From [Flexibacter] sp. ATCC 35103 (lineage in GTDB: Bacteria; Bacteroidota; Bacteroidia; Flavobacteriales; Flavobacteriaceae): a DNA stretch of 64,000 bases. Location of the stretch: contig NZ_MTQF01000010.1 in assembly GCF_001975985.1 (NCBI RefSeq), positions 186,001 to 250,000 of the forward strand, given 5' to 3'. The notes beneath the pieces were generated by a model. That model did not search any database. It was not told the origin of the DNA and was given only the letters and a program-made list of their open reading frames with translations. The position numbers and the translations under genes are program-made. Shown here in pieces: positions 1-8,634 of the stretch (its first letter is position 1; every line of letters begins with the position of its first letter).

Positions 1-1
1 C

Positions 2-454
2 AAGGAAAATATTGCATACGGAAAACCAGATGCAACCAATGAAGAAATTATCCTGGCTGCAAAACAAGCAAATGCTTTTAATTTTGTAGAAGGTTTCCCT
101 GAGAAATTTGAAACTGTCGTAGGAGAACGCGGCGTAAAATTATCCGGAGGACAACGCCAGCGTATTGCAATTGCCAGAGCATTGCTTAAAAATCCAAGTA
201 TTTTGATATTAGATGAAGCAACATCATCTTTAGACAGCGAAAGCGAAAAATTAGTTCAGGAAGCGTTAGAAGTTTTAATGGAAGGAAGAACAAGTATTAT
301 TATTGCTCACCGCCTTTCGACTATTAGAAACGCTGATAAAATATTAGTTTTAGATAACGGAAAAATAACCGAAGAAGGAACGCATCAGGAATTAATAAAT
401 CTCGAAAACGGAACCTATAAAAACCTAAGTAATCTTCAGTTTAGTAATTATTAG
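2..454 (+). CDS. ABC exporter ATP-binding domain (MsbA-like), 3' part only
   Basis: This is the C-terminal 150 codons of an ABC transporter whose start lies left of the window; the frame is open back to base 2. The visible part begins at a KENIAYG segment typical of the post-Walker-A region of lipid and multidrug exporters. It then has the ABC signature [15 protein letters not shown], Walker [13 protein letters not shown] and the switch histidine in IIAHRLST. Such half-transporters fuse six membrane helices to this ATPase and act as homodimers in the inner membrane. The missing N-terminus prevents any statement about substrate; MsbA-like lipid flippase is the family guess. The internal ATG at 182 is not the start. 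A repeat hairpin and a terminator follow. Confidence 0.9.
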   Translation, partial: KENIAYGKPDATNEEIILAAKQANAFNFVEGFPEKFETVVGERGVKLSGGQRQRIAIARALLKNPSILILDEATSSLDSESEKLVQEALEVLMEGRTSIIIAHRLSTIRNADKILVLDNGKITEEGTHQELINLENGTYKNLSNLQFSNY

Positions 455-480
455 TTAGAAAATCCTAAACCTCAAAATTA

Positions 481-511
481 AACCCGACAGGTTTTTAAAA
501 CCTGTCGGGTT
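481..511. repeat. short perfect palindromic repeat
   Basis: The inverted repeat has arms AACCCGACAGGTTTT and AAAACCTGTCGGGTT almost abutting. It sits just after the ABC transporter stop and before a separate terminator. Palindromes with the ACCTGTCGGGTT core are, from memory, a dispersed flavobacterial intergenic repeat; only one copy is seen here. It could form a cruciform or an RNA hairpin. Confidence 0.7.
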
Positions 512-530
512 AAAAAAAGTGCATAAAAAA

Positions 531-556
531 GCTCCAATGCAAATTGGAGCTTTTTT
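531..556. terminator. bidirectional intrinsic terminator
   Basis: The stem GCTCCAAT / ATTGGAGC has a GCAA loop, followed by TTTTTT on the plus strand and preceded by AAAAAA, so it can work in both directions. It lies between the convergent ABC transporter and proline dehydrogenase genes. Confidence 0.8.
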
Positions 557-583
557 ATGTAAACTGTAAACTGAGACTGAAAA

Positions 584-1753
584 CTATTTCCCTTTCCTTC
601 TCTTACGTTCTGCTTTTATCATCGATAATTCACGGCTTGTCTGACCCGCTACAGAAGTATTTTCTTCGGCACGACGAATCAAATAAGGCATAACATCTTT
701 TACAGGGCCAAATGGCAAATATTTCGCTACATTATAACCATTTTCGGCAAGGTTGTAACTAATATTATCACTCATTCCGTACAATTGTCCAAACCATATT
801 TTATTATCGTTTTTCGCAATTCCTTTTTCCTGCATCATTTCCATCAATTTATAAGAACTCAATTCATTGTGAGTTCCCGCAAAAATTGACATTATTTCTA
901 AATGCTCTAACATATAATGTACAGCAGCATCATAATTAATATCTGTAGCTTCTTTAGAAACACAAATTGGCGAAACATAATTTTTTTCTTCTGCTCTTTT
1001 GTTTTCTTTTTCCATGTAAGCACCACGAACCAGTTTCATTCCAATAAAAAAGCCTTCAGTTTTAGCCACTTCATGCAATTTTTTTAAATAATCCAGACGG
1101 TCCCAACGGTACATTTGCAAAGTATTAAATACGATTGCTTTCTCCTTATTATACTTACGCATCATATCAGTAACAAGATCATCAGCGGCATCCTGCATCC
1201 AGCTTTCTTCACCATCAATCAATAAAGCCACATCTTTTTTATGTGCTTCACCACAAACCTGGTCAAAACGGGCCACTACTCTATCCCACTCTGCTTGTTC
1301 TGCAGGAGTCAAAGTTTGTTTTTCGCCTAATTTCTCATACAATTCAAAACGTCCAAAACCTGTTGGTTTAAAAACAGCAAACGGAATCGCCAAACGTTCT
1401 TTAGCAAATTCAATTGTTTTTAAAGTCATTTGTAAAGCAGCGTCAAATTGCTCTTCTTCCTCTTTTCCTTCAACAGAATAATCTAAAACAGATGAAACAC
1501 CTTTGGTAAACATTTTATCTACCACTGTAATACAATCGTTCTCGTTTACGCCACCACAAAAATGGTCAAAAACAGTTGCACGAATTAATCCTTCTACAGG
1601 AAGATTTGCTTTGATGGCAAAATTGGTAACAGCAGTTCCTATCCTTACTAAAGGTTGGCTGTCGATCATTTTAAAAAGAAAATAAGCTCTATCAAGTTCT
1701 GTGTCGCTTTTTAGCGAAAATGCAACCTGAGTGTTATCGAATATTTTTTCCAT
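584..1753 (-). CDS. proline dehydrogenase (PRODH)
   Basis: This FAD-dependent enzyme oxidises L-proline to pyrroline-5-carboxylate, the first step of proline catabolism, at the inner face of the membrane. The 389-residue protein is the monofunctional, non-PutA type. The TIM-barrel hallmarks are visible: a KLVRGAYMEKE segment followed, near the C-terminus, by YLIRRAEEN, the conserved substrate-binding RR pair. I chose the ATG at 1753 (MEKIFDN). An in-frame TTG at 1774 would add seven residues, but that TTG is the end of the -7 promoter element TATATTTG and cannot be translated from this promoter. No P5C dehydrogenase gene is adjacent. Confidence 0.93.
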   Translation of the reverse strand: MEKIFDNTQVAFSLKSDTELDRAYFLFKMIDSQPLVRIGTAVTNFAIKANLPVEGLIRATVFDHFCGGVNENDCITVVDKMFTKGVSSVLDYSVEGKEEEEQFDAALQMTLKTIEFAKERLAIPFAVFKPTGFGRFELYEKLGEKQTLTPAEQAEWDRVVARFDQVCGEAHKKDVALLIDGEESWMQDAADDLVTDMMRKYNKEKAIVFNTLQMYRWDRLDYLKKLHEVAKTEGFFIGMKLVRGAYMEKENKRAEEKNYVSPICVSKEATDINYDAAVHYMLEHLEIMSIFAGTHNELSSYKLMEMMQEKGIAKNDNKIWFGQLYGMSDNISYNLAENGYNVAKYLPFGPVKDVMPYLIRRAEENTSVAGQTSRELSMIKAERKRRKGK

Positions 1754-1771
1754 TAAGGTCAGTTTTTTGTG

Positions 1772-1779
1772 CAAATATA
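1772..1779 (-). promoter_or_regulatory. -7 promoter element TATATTTG of proline dehydrogenase
   Basis: An exact TAnnTTTG match on the minus strand lies 18 bases upstream of the ATG at 1753, leaving a short leader of roughly 10-14 nt. It decides the start codon of the downstream gene. Confidence 0.65.
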
Positions 1780-2024
1780 GATAGAGTTTTGAATATTATT
1801 TACTAAAACACAGCATAATTTTTAATATCGTTAATAAGATTAACTCAATTATTATATAAAGTGGTAAGAGTTTACTTCTTTATATAGATTCCCATTTAAA
1901 AAATCAAAATAAAGAGATCAAATCATTACTTAGAATCATTCGTTTTAAAACAAATTTGAGTCAAAGTTTGAATATTATTTAGTTAAAAATGCCTTATTTT
2001 GCGGTTTCAATTAACTACAGAAAT

Positions 2025-3092
2025 ATGCAATCTATTCAAGCTAATAATTATCTCGTACATTTTAACCAAAATGCATACGAAGCCCTAAATAATCATTTAA
2101 AAGAAAATAAATACTCTAATTTGTTTATTGTAGTTGATAATGAGACAAATGAGTATTGCCTACCTAAATTTTTGCCTTTACTTGAAACAGATTTAACGAT
2201 TGAAATCATTGAATTTGAATCTGGAGAAATCAATAAAAATATTGAAACCTGTATTGAAATCTGGAAAGTACTGACAGAACTTGGTGCTGACAGAAAATCG
2301 CTTGTAATAAATCTTGGCGGCGGCGTAGTAACAGATCTTGGCGGATTTGTTGCCTCTACTTTTAAACGCGGTATAGATTTTATCAATATTCCAACAACCT
2401 TATTATCTATGGTAGACGCTTCTGTTGGCGGAAAAACAGGAGTTGATTTAGGAAATCTTAAAAATCAGATTGGTGTTATCAACGTACCTCAAATGGTATT
2501 AATTGATACGGATTATCTTGAAACTTTACCACAAAGCGAAATGCGTTCCGGTCTGGCAGAAATGCTAAAACACGGACTAATATATGATGCAGCATACTGG
2601 AAACAGTTTTTAGACCTAAAAGCAATTGATTTTGCTGATTTTGATGAATTGATTTATCGCTCTGTCGAAATTAAAAATGATATCGTAATTCAGGATCCAA
2701 CAGAAAAAAATATTCGTAAAGCATTAAATTTTGGACATACTTTAGGACATGCTATCGAAAGTTACTTTCTGGAAAGTGAAACTAAGAAAACATTACTGCA
2801 CGGAGAAGCGATTGCAATTGGAATGATTTTGGAAAGTTATATCTCTTTGCATAAAAACTTAATTACTGCAGCAGAATATACTGAAATCAAAACCGCAATC
2901 AAGAGTATTTATGATGATGTAAAAGTCGAAGAAAATGACATCGATCCTATCTTGGAATTGCTTATTCACGACAAAAAAAATGAATATGGTTTGATTCAAT
3001 TTGCCTTAATTGAAGGAATCGGAAAAATAAAAATTAATCAATCCGTTGAAAATAAATTGATTCTAGACGCGTTTCAAGATTATAAATCTTAA
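2025..3092 (+). CDS. aroB: 3-dehydroquinate synthase
   Basis: AroB converts DAHP to 3-dehydroquinate, the second step of the shikimate pathway, using NAD and a divalent metal in the cytoplasm. The NAD-binding stretch INLGGGVVTDLGGFVAS, the KRG...PTTLLSMVDASVGGK block, and the metal ligands in RSGLAEMLKHG, NFGHTLGHAIE and LLHGEAIAIG are all present. From the ATG at 2025 the product has 355 residues, close to the usual 350-365. An upstream in-frame ATG at 1989 would add 12 residues, but a promoter-like TATTTTG (1995-2001) lies between them and the family normally starts close to MQSIQANNY-type residues, so 2025 is preferred. Confidence 0.95.
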   Translation: MQSIQANNYLVHFNQNAYEALNNHLKENKYSNLFIVVDNETNEYCLPKFLPLLETDLTIEIIEFESGEINKNIETCIEIWKVLTELGADRKSLVINLGGGVVTDLGGFVASTFKRGIDFINIPTTLLSMVDASVGGKTGVDLGNLKNQIGVINVPQMVLIDTDYLETLPQSEMRSGLAEMLKHGLIYDAAYWKQFLDLKAIDFADFDELIYRSVEIKNDIVIQDPTEKNIRKALNFGHTLGHAIESYFLESETKKTLLHGEAIAIGMILESYISLHKNLITAAEYTEIKTAIKSIYDDVKVEENDIDPILELLIHDKKNEYGLIQFALIEGIGKIKINQSVENKLILDAFQDYKS

Positions 3093-3111
3093 ACTTTTTT
3101 TAATAAAAAGC

Positions 3112-3144
3112 TTTGCTTTAGGTATATATTATTTTTTACATTTG
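3112..3144 (+). promoter_or_regulatory. promoter of the arginine decarboxylase leader
   Basis: A -33-like TTTG (3112-3115) is followed after 21 bases by an exact -7 element TACATTTG (3137-3144). Transcription should begin near 3149-3151, about 240 nt ahead of the decarboxylase start codon. This makes a long 5' leader that contains a 59-codon ORF starting almost at the transcription start. Confidence 0.65.
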
Positions 3145-3149
3145 CCACG

Positions 3150-3329
3150 ATGAAAACAAACAAAAAACAAAGACAATTCAGTTCTTATAGAAACCGGCTC
3201 AATAGTTCCTTGCTAAGGATGTTGAATCGTTTTTATACGAGCAAAAGTCCGTTTTGTTGTGATATTTTTCAATGCTCAAAAGCAGAACACGAAAAACTGC
3301 AAATTGTATTTGCGAATATTAGGGTTTGA
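3150..3329 (+). CDS. putative 59-residue leader ORF upstream of arginine decarboxylase
   Basis: This short basic ORF begins MKTNKKQRQFSSYRNRL and ends EKLQIVFANIRV. I recognise no family. Its ATG lies five bases after a perfect -7 element, so it would be translated from a leaderless or nearly leaderless mRNA. It ends 61 nt before the decarboxylase at 3391 and contains seven arginines in 59 residues, which invites an arginine-attenuation or uORF model, but no classical run of Arg codons is present. It carries a small TCCTT-AAGGA palindrome (about 3209-3221), and an AU-rich hairpin may form after its stop (about 3330-3365). Alternatively the region is a structured leader RNA and the ORF is accidental. 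Confidence 0.45.
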   Translation: MKTNKKQRQFSSYRNRLNSSLLRMLNRFYTSKSPFCCDIFQCSKAEHEKLQIVFANIRV

Positions 3330-3390
3330 ATTTTAGATTTAGTACCGTTTTCTAAATTAAAAATTACAATCTCAAATATCACAAAATATA

Positions 3391-4794
3391 ATGAATACAA
3401 AATATTCTGATCTAATTAATCAAACTTACTATTTTCCTCAAACGGAATTTAAATTAAACAAAGACAACCTGCAATTTCACAATATCGATTTGATGAAATT
3501 AGTTGAACAATACGGTACGCCTTTAAAATTTACTTATTTACCGCAAATTTCTGAAAACATTAATAAGGCAAAAGCCTGGTTCAGAAAATCAATGGAAAAA
3601 AACAAGTACGACGCAAAATACTACTATTGTTATTGCACAAAAAGTTCTCATTTTGAATACATTATGAATGAAGCTTTCAAAAATAATATTCACATAGAAA
3701 CATCATCAGCATTTGATGTTAATATTGTAGAAAATTTGCTTGAAAATGGTAAAATCAACAAGAGTACTTATGTTATTTGTAACGGATTTAAAAGAGACGA
3801 ATACATTACTAATATTGCAAGATTAATCAATAGCGGACATAAAAACACGATTCCGATTATTGATAATTATGAAGAACTTGATTTGCTTCAGGCAGAGATT
3901 AAAGGAAAATTCAAAATTGGAATTCGTATCGCAGCCGAAGAAGAGCCTAAATTTGAGTTTTATACTTCTAGATTAGGTATTGGATATAAAAACATTGTTT
4001 CGTTTTATAAAAAACAAATTCAGGAAAATGATAAATTAGAGCTTAAAATGCTTCACTTTTTTATCAATACCGGAATAAACGATACTTCATATTACTGGAA
4101 TGAGTTAGTAAAATGTATTAAAGTATACATTGCACTTAAAAAGGAATGCCCTACCCTTGATGGTTTGAACATTGGCGGAGGTTTCCCGATTAAAAATTCT
4201 CTTGCGTTTGAATATGACTATCAATATATGATTGATGAAATTATCAATCAGATTAAAATTGCATGTGATGAAGCCGAAGTTGATGTACCCAATATCTTTA
4301 CAGAGTTTGGATCATTTACAGTAGGTGAAAGCGGTGGCGCAATCTATCAGATTTTGTACCAAAAACAACAAAATGACAGAGAAAAATGGAATATGATTGA
4401 TTCCTCATTCATTACCACTTTGCCGGATACTTGGGCTATAAATAAACGTTTTATTATGTTGGCGGTAAACCGCTGGAATGATACATACGAGCGGGTTTTA
4501 TTAGGAGGTTTGACTTGTGATAGTGACGATTATTACAACTCAGAACAAAATATGAACGCCATTTATTTGCCTAAATACAACAAAGAAAAGCCATTGTATA
4601 TTGGTTTCTTTAATACTGGTGCGTATCAGGAAACTATTGGTGGTTACGGAGGTTTACACCACTGTTTAATCCCACAGCCTAAACATATTTTAATAGATCG
4701 AGATGAAAACGGCATTTTAGCGACTGAAGTTTTCTCAGAACAGCAAACTTCTGATGATGTATTGAAAATTTTAGGTTATACTAAAAAAGTATAA
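3391..4794 (+). CDS. arginine decarboxylase-like PLP enzyme (fold type III)
   Basis: This 467-residue alanine-racemase-fold decarboxylase probably converts arginine to agmatine for polyamine synthesis in the cytoplasm. The PLP lysine is K84 in YCYCTKSSHF. A phosphate-binding GLNIGGGFP loop follows, and the C-terminal LLGGLTCDSDD box carries the Cys-Asp pair that completes the active site across the dimer. In flavobacteria this subfamily is annotated as biosynthetic arginine decarboxylase; ornithine or diaminopimelate decarboxylase are related alternatives, and substrate cannot be fixed from motifs alone. It is preceded by a 240-nt leader and followed after 106 bp by a deoxyhypusine-synthase-like gene, which supports a polyamine role. 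Confidence 0.85.
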   Translation: MNTKYSDLINQTYYFPQTEFKLNKDNLQFHNIDLMKLVEQYGTPLKFTYLPQISENINKAKAWFRKSMEKNKYDAKYYYCYCTKSSHFEYIMNEAFKNNIHIETSSAFDVNIVENLLENGKINKSTYVICNGFKRDEYITNIARLINSGHKNTIPIIDNYEELDLLQAEIKGKFKIGIRIAAEEEPKFEFYTSRLGIGYKNIVSFYKKQIQENDKLELKMLHFFINTGINDTSYYWNELVKCIKVYIALKKECPTLDGLNIGGGFPIKNSLAFEYDYQYMIDEIINQIKIACDEAEVDVPNIFTEFGSFTVGESGGAIYQILYQKQQNDREKWNMIDSSFITTLPDTWAINKRFIMLAVNRWNDTYERVLLGGLTCDSDDYYNSEQNMNAIYLPKYNKEKPLYIGFFNTGAYQETIGGYGGLHHCLIPQPKHILIDRDENGILATEVFSEQQTSDDVLKILGYTKKV

Positions 4795-4900
4795 AAAAAA
4801 ACCTGCAAAATAAAAGTTAATAAATATAAAATTATTAATTTGCAGTACCATCCAAAAGGTTACACTTTTAATTCAAAAAAAACAAAAAAACAAAAACAAA

Positions 4901-5869
4901 ATGAAAGGACCAATCAGTCAGTTTATTGAAAAACATTATTTACACTTTAATTCTGCCTCTCTGGTTGACGCTGCAAAAGCATACGAGCAACAATTGGCAA
5001 ATGGTGCTAAAATGATGGTAAGTATGGCTGGCGCAATGAGTACAGCAGAAATTGGTAAAATTTTTGCCGAAATAATCAGACAAGATAAAGTACAAATTAT
5101 TTCCTGTACCGGAGCCAATCTAGAAGAAGACATCATGAATTTAGTAGCACACTCTCATTATGAAAGAGTGCCTAACTACCGTGATTTGACTCCGGAAGAT
5201 GAATGGGCTTTGCTTGAAAGAGGGCTAAACCGTGTTACAGATACTTGTATTCCTGAGCATGAAGCATTTCGTCGTTTGCAAAAACATATTTACAAAATCT
5301 GGAAAGATGCTGATGACAAAGGAGAACGTTATTTTCCGCATGAATTCATGTATAAAATGTTGTTATCCGGTGTCTTAGAAGAATATTACGAAATAGATTT
5401 AAAAGATAGCTGGATGTATGCAGCTGCTGAGAAAAACTTACCTATTATTGTACCGGGTTGGGAAGATAGTACGATGGGAAATATCTTTGCTTCATACGTA
5501 ATCAAAGGAGATTTAAAAGCTTCAACCATGAAGTCAGGAATCGAATATATGGTTTTTCTTTCAGATTGGTATCCAAAAAATAGTGCTAACGGAATTGGAT
5601 TTTTCCAAATTGGTGGTGGTATTGCAGGAGATTTTCCTATTTGTGTAGTGCCAATGCTTTATCAGGATATGGAAATGCATGATATTCCGTTCTGGAGTTA
5701 TTTCTGTCAGATTTCAGATTCTACAACTAGTTACGGATCTTATTCCGGAGCAGTTCCAAACGAGAAAATCACTTGGGGTAAATTAGATATTAAAACCCCT
5801 AAATTTATTATTGAGTCGGATGCTACAATTGTTGCACCGTTAATTTTTGCTTACTTATTAGATTTATAG
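4901..5869 (+). CDS. deoxyhypusine-synthase-like enzyme, probable polyamine (homospermidine) synthase
   Basis: The 322-residue NAD-dependent transferase belongs to the DHS family. It keeps the NAD-binding IISCTGANLEED segment and the catalytic lysine (K294) in the motif NEKITWGKL, which matches the WGK lysine that receives the aminobutyl group in eukaryotic DHS. Bacteria have no eIF5A, so protein modification is unlikely. Plant homospermidine synthase evolved from DHS, and homospermidine is, from memory, the dominant Flavobacterium polyamine, so synthesis of homospermidine or a similar polyamine is the best inference. A weak own promoter (TTAATTTG near 4837-4844) may lie in the 106-bp gap after the decarboxylase. 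It is followed after 7 bp by the acidic-tail gene. Confidence 0.85.
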   Translation: MKGPISQFIEKHYLHFNSASLVDAAKAYEQQLANGAKMMVSMAGAMSTAEIGKIFAEIIRQDKVQIISCTGANLEEDIMNLVAHSHYERVPNYRDLTPEDEWALLERGLNRVTDTCIPEHEAFRRLQKHIYKIWKDADDKGERYFPHEFMYKMLLSGVLEEYYEIDLKDSWMYAAAEKNLPIIVPGWEDSTMGNIFASYVIKGDLKASTMKSGIEYMVFLSDWYPKNSANGIGFFQIGGGIAGDFPICVVPMLYQDMEMHDIPFWSYFCQISDSTTSYGSYSGAVPNEKITWGKLDIKTPKFIIESDATIVAPLIFAYLLDL

Positions 5870-5876
5870 GATATTT

Positions 5877-6284
5877 ATGAAAAGAGTTATAGTAGACTAC
5901 GCTAAACTTACCAACGAAATTTTGAACCTTTTGGTAGAGAAATTTCCTGATGGTTATGATGATTCGGATGTAATCCGTTTTAGAAATGCTAAAAACGAAT
6001 TGATCGAAGCTGTTGAAGTTCGTACTGAAGACACTATTTATTTAGTAAAAATTAGTACCAAACTTGCTGACAGAATCGAGAATTACGATGAAGATGATGA
6101 TATCGACGTAGATGTTGATGTAATCGAACCAGTAAAAGGTCTTGATCTTGATGATGATATTGATGATGACGATGACGATGATACATTAGATAAACCGGAT
6201 GTTGATGGTGGTGATGACGATGATGACGAAGACAAAGATCCAGATGATATTGCTGACGAAGATGATGAAGACGACGAAGATTAA
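5877..6284 (+). CDS. conserved-looking protein with a long acidic tail
   Basis: The 135-residue protein has two parts. Residues 1-70 form a compact domain (MKRVIVDYAKLTNEIL... RTEDTIYLVKISTKLAD). Residues 71-135 are almost entirely Asp and Glu with a few hydrophobics, ending DEDDEDDED. I do not recognise a function. The layout recalls the delta subunit of Gram-positive RNA polymerase and other nucleic-acid-mimic proteins, but no homology is claimed. It starts 7 bp after the DHS-like gene and ends before a strong terminator, so it is probably cotranscribed with it. A polycation-binding role would fit a polyamine operon, but that is speculation. Confidence 0.8.
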   Translation: MKRVIVDYAKLTNEILNLLVEKFPDGYDDSDVIRFRNAKNELIEAVEVRTEDTIYLVKISTKLADRIENYDEDDDIDVDVDVIEPVKGLDLDDDIDDDDDDDTLDKPDVDGGDDDDDEDKDPDDIADEDDEDDED

Positions 6285-6306
6285 TTTTTATCTTTCAAAA
6301 TAAACT

Positions 6307-6333
6307 AAAGGAACTCTATTGGGGTTCCTTTTT
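6307..6333 (+). terminator. intrinsic terminator after the polyamine block
   Basis: The stem AAAGGAAC / GTTCCTTT with a short loop is followed by a run of T. It ends the decarboxylase / DHS-like / acidic protein unit 23 bp after the last stop. Confidence 0.8.
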
Positions 6334-6420
6334 TTATTAACTTCAAAAAATAATAAAAAATAAGAAAAATACTATATTTAATATTTTTCATTATATTTAG
6401 CGATCAATAAATATCAGCCA

Positions 6421-8529
6421 ATGACTTCAGAAATTTTACATGCCAAATTAAAAGAAAATTTCGGATTTGAAAAGTTCAGACCCAATCAGGAAACGATTAT
6501 TAATACTATACTTTCCGGTCAGGATACTTTAGCTATTATGCCAACCGGAGGAGGAAAATCGATTTGTTTCCAGTTACCGGCATTGGTTTTACCGGGAATT
6601 ACGATTGTTATTTCTCCTTTGATCGCCTTGATGAAAGATCAGGTAGACAGTTTAAAAACCAACGGAATCCTGGCTTGCTACATCAATAGCAGTCAATCAA
6701 GTGAAGAACAGCAATTTTATATTGATAACTTAAAATCGAATAAATTCAAGCTTGTTTATATCGCTCCGGAAAGTCTGTCTTATCTTGATGTTGTTTTTAA
6801 TGAGCTAACAATCAGTTTAATTGCGATTGATGAAGCGCATTGTATATCTTCGTGGGGACATGATTTTCGTCCTGCATATACCAATTTGGGATATCTAAAA
6901 AGCCGCTTCCCCTCTACTCCTGTCCTTGCATTGACAGCTACAGCAGATAAAGCAACGCGTACGGATATAACAAAACAGTTGAAATTAAGAAATCCAAAAA
7001 CTTTCGTAGCTTCATTTGATCGAAAAAATCTAAGTTTAGAAGTTCGTCCGGCATTAGACCGGGTAAAACAAATTATTGATTTTGTAGAAAACAAACCCAA
7101 TGAATCCGGGATTATTTATTGCTTAAGCAGAAAAACTACAGAAGAACTCGCTTTGAAATTGCAAAAAAGCGGCGTAAAAGCTAAAGCATATCATGCCGGT
7201 CTTGAAAATAAACTCCGTGCCAAAACACAGGATGAGTTTATAAACGATGATTGTCAGGTGGTTTGTGCTACAATTGCGTTTGGAATGGGAATTGATAAAT
7301 CAAATGTTCGTTGGGTAATTCATTATAATTTACCAAAAAATATAGAAGGTTATTATCAGGAAATTGGTCGTGCTGGTCGTGATGGTTTACCTGCTGAAAC
7401 TGTTTTGTTTGAAAGTTATGCCGATGTAATTCAGCTTCAAAAATTTGCTTCAGAAGGATTAAACTCTGATGTTCAGCTGGCAAAACTGGAAAGAATGAAA
7501 CAATATGCAGATGCATTAAGCTGCAGACGAAAAATTCTCCTTTCCTACTTTGGTGAACTCGTAAAAGAGAATTGCGGAAACTGCGATATTTGCAAAAATC
7601 CTCCAAAATTTTTCGATGGTACGATTCTCGCGCAAAAAGCATTGTCGGCCATTAGTCGTTTGCAGGAATCTGAGCCTTTGGCTGTAATTGTAGATTTTTT
7701 GCGCGGCTCTAGAAACGCGTATATCTACGAAAAAAATTATCAAAGCTTAAAAACCTACGGAATTGGCGCCGACATATCCTGGTATGATTGGAACCAATAC
7801 CTAATTCAGTTAATAAATCTTGGATATTGCGAAATTGCTTTTCATCAGCACAATAAGATTTTGCTTACTCCTTTTGCGAAGAAAGTTTTGTTTGAAGGCG
7901 AAAAAGTACAATTAACTACAGTTGTCAAAAAAGTAATTGATAAAAATGAAATAAAGGAAGTTAAAACTAAAACAGCTAAAAATTCTCTTTTTGAAATACT
8001 TCGAACATTACGTTACGAAATTGCCAAAGATGAAGAAGTTCCTGCTTATGTCATTTTTAGTGATGCAGCCTTAAGACAAATGGAAACTCTGCGACCAATG
8101 AGCGACGAAGAATTTCTTGCCATTGATGGTGTTGGTAAAGTAAAGCTTGAAAAATACGGACAAGAATTTATAGATGCAATTACTTATTATGAAAAAGTAA
8201 AGAAAACAAAAGTTAAAGCTAAAAAAGAAGGCAACACTTATAAAACAACTTTAGATTTATTTCAAAATGGTGCCACTGTAAAAGAAATTGCTGAGCAAAG
8301 AAATTTGGGGTATACCACGATTATTTCGCATTTGGCAAAATTATATGTTGATGGCAGTAATATAGATTTAAGTGAGTTTGTATCTGAAAGTGAAGTTTTA
8401 GAATTGCATAAAGCACAAAAAGAATTGGAATATCCAACCGCGTTAAAACCGTATTACGATCATTTTGAAGAAAAATTATCGTATGATAAAATTAGATTAG
8501 GTTTGGCAATTGTTGAGAGGAATAAGTAA
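6421..8529 (+). CDS. recQ: ATP-dependent DNA helicase RecQ
   Basis: RecQ unwinds DNA 3' to 5' in recombinational repair and fork rescue. All expected domains are present in order: helicase core with Walker A MPTGGGKS (about 40-47), DEAH box at 137-140 followed by the RecQ aromatic loop CISSWGHDFRP, and C-terminal motor motifs ATIAFGMGIDK and YYQEIGRAGRDG. The zinc domain (CRRKILLSYF, then CGNCDIC), an RQC winged helix, and an HRDC domain near residues 540-600 (ALRQMETLRP... IDGVGKVKLEKYG) follow. A further C-terminal helix-turn-helix-like segment (ATVKEIAEQRNLGYTTIISHL) extends it to 702 residues, longer than the 609 of E. coli RecQ but usual for Bacteroidota. Monocistronic. Confidence 0.95.
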   Translation: MTSEILHAKLKENFGFEKFRPNQETIINTILSGQDTLAIMPTGGGKSICFQLPALVLPGITIVISPLIALMKDQVDSLKTNGILACYINSSQSSEEQQFYIDNLKSNKFKLVYIAPESLSYLDVVFNELTISLIAIDEAHCISSWGHDFRPAYTNLGYLKSRFPSTPVLALTATADKATRTDITKQLKLRNPKTFVASFDRKNLSLEVRPALDRVKQIIDFVENKPNESGIIYCLSRKTTEELALKLQKSGVKAKAYHAGLENKLRAKTQDEFINDDCQVVCATIAFGMGIDKSNVRWVIHYNLPKNIEGYYQEIGRAGRDGLPAETVLFESYADVIQLQKFASEGLNSDVQLAKLERMKQYADALSCRRKILLSYFGELVKENCGNCDICKNPPKFFDGTILAQKALSAISRLQESEPLAVIVDFLRGSRNAYIYEKNYQSLKTYGIGADISWYDWNQYLIQLINLGYCEIAFHQHNKILLTPFAKKVLFEGEKVQLTTVVKKVIDKNEIKEVKTKTAKNSLFEILRTLRYEIAKDEEVPAYVIFSDAALRQMETLRPMSDEEFLAIDGVGKVKLEKYGQEFIDAITYYEKVKKTKVKAKKEGNTYKTTLDLFQNGATVKEIAEQRNLGYTTIISHLAKLYVDGSNIDLSEFVSESEVLELHKAQKELEYPTALKPYYDHFEEKLSYDKIRLGLAIVERNK

Positions 8530-8585
8530 TCTTAGTTTTTCTGTCATTTCTCCCTTAGTTTGAAATGACATGATGCTAAAATAAA

Positions 8586-8616
8586 AAATCCTGTGAAATT
8601 AACTTCACAGGATTTT
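8586..8616. terminator. bidirectional intrinsic terminator
   Basis: A stem of AATCCTGTGAA / TTCACAGGATT with a six-base loop is flanked by A and T runs, between convergent recQ and the DinB-like gene. A second small hairpin, TGTCATTTC / GAAATGACA (8542-8570), lies just after the recQ stop. Confidence 0.8.
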
Positions 8617-8634
8617 TTGTTTTTAAAAAGTAAA

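Noticed and set aside
5877-6284. RNA polymerase delta subunit (RpoE)
   Set aside because: Only the acidic tail is similar; the N-terminal domain has no recognised match and delta is a Firmicutes protein.
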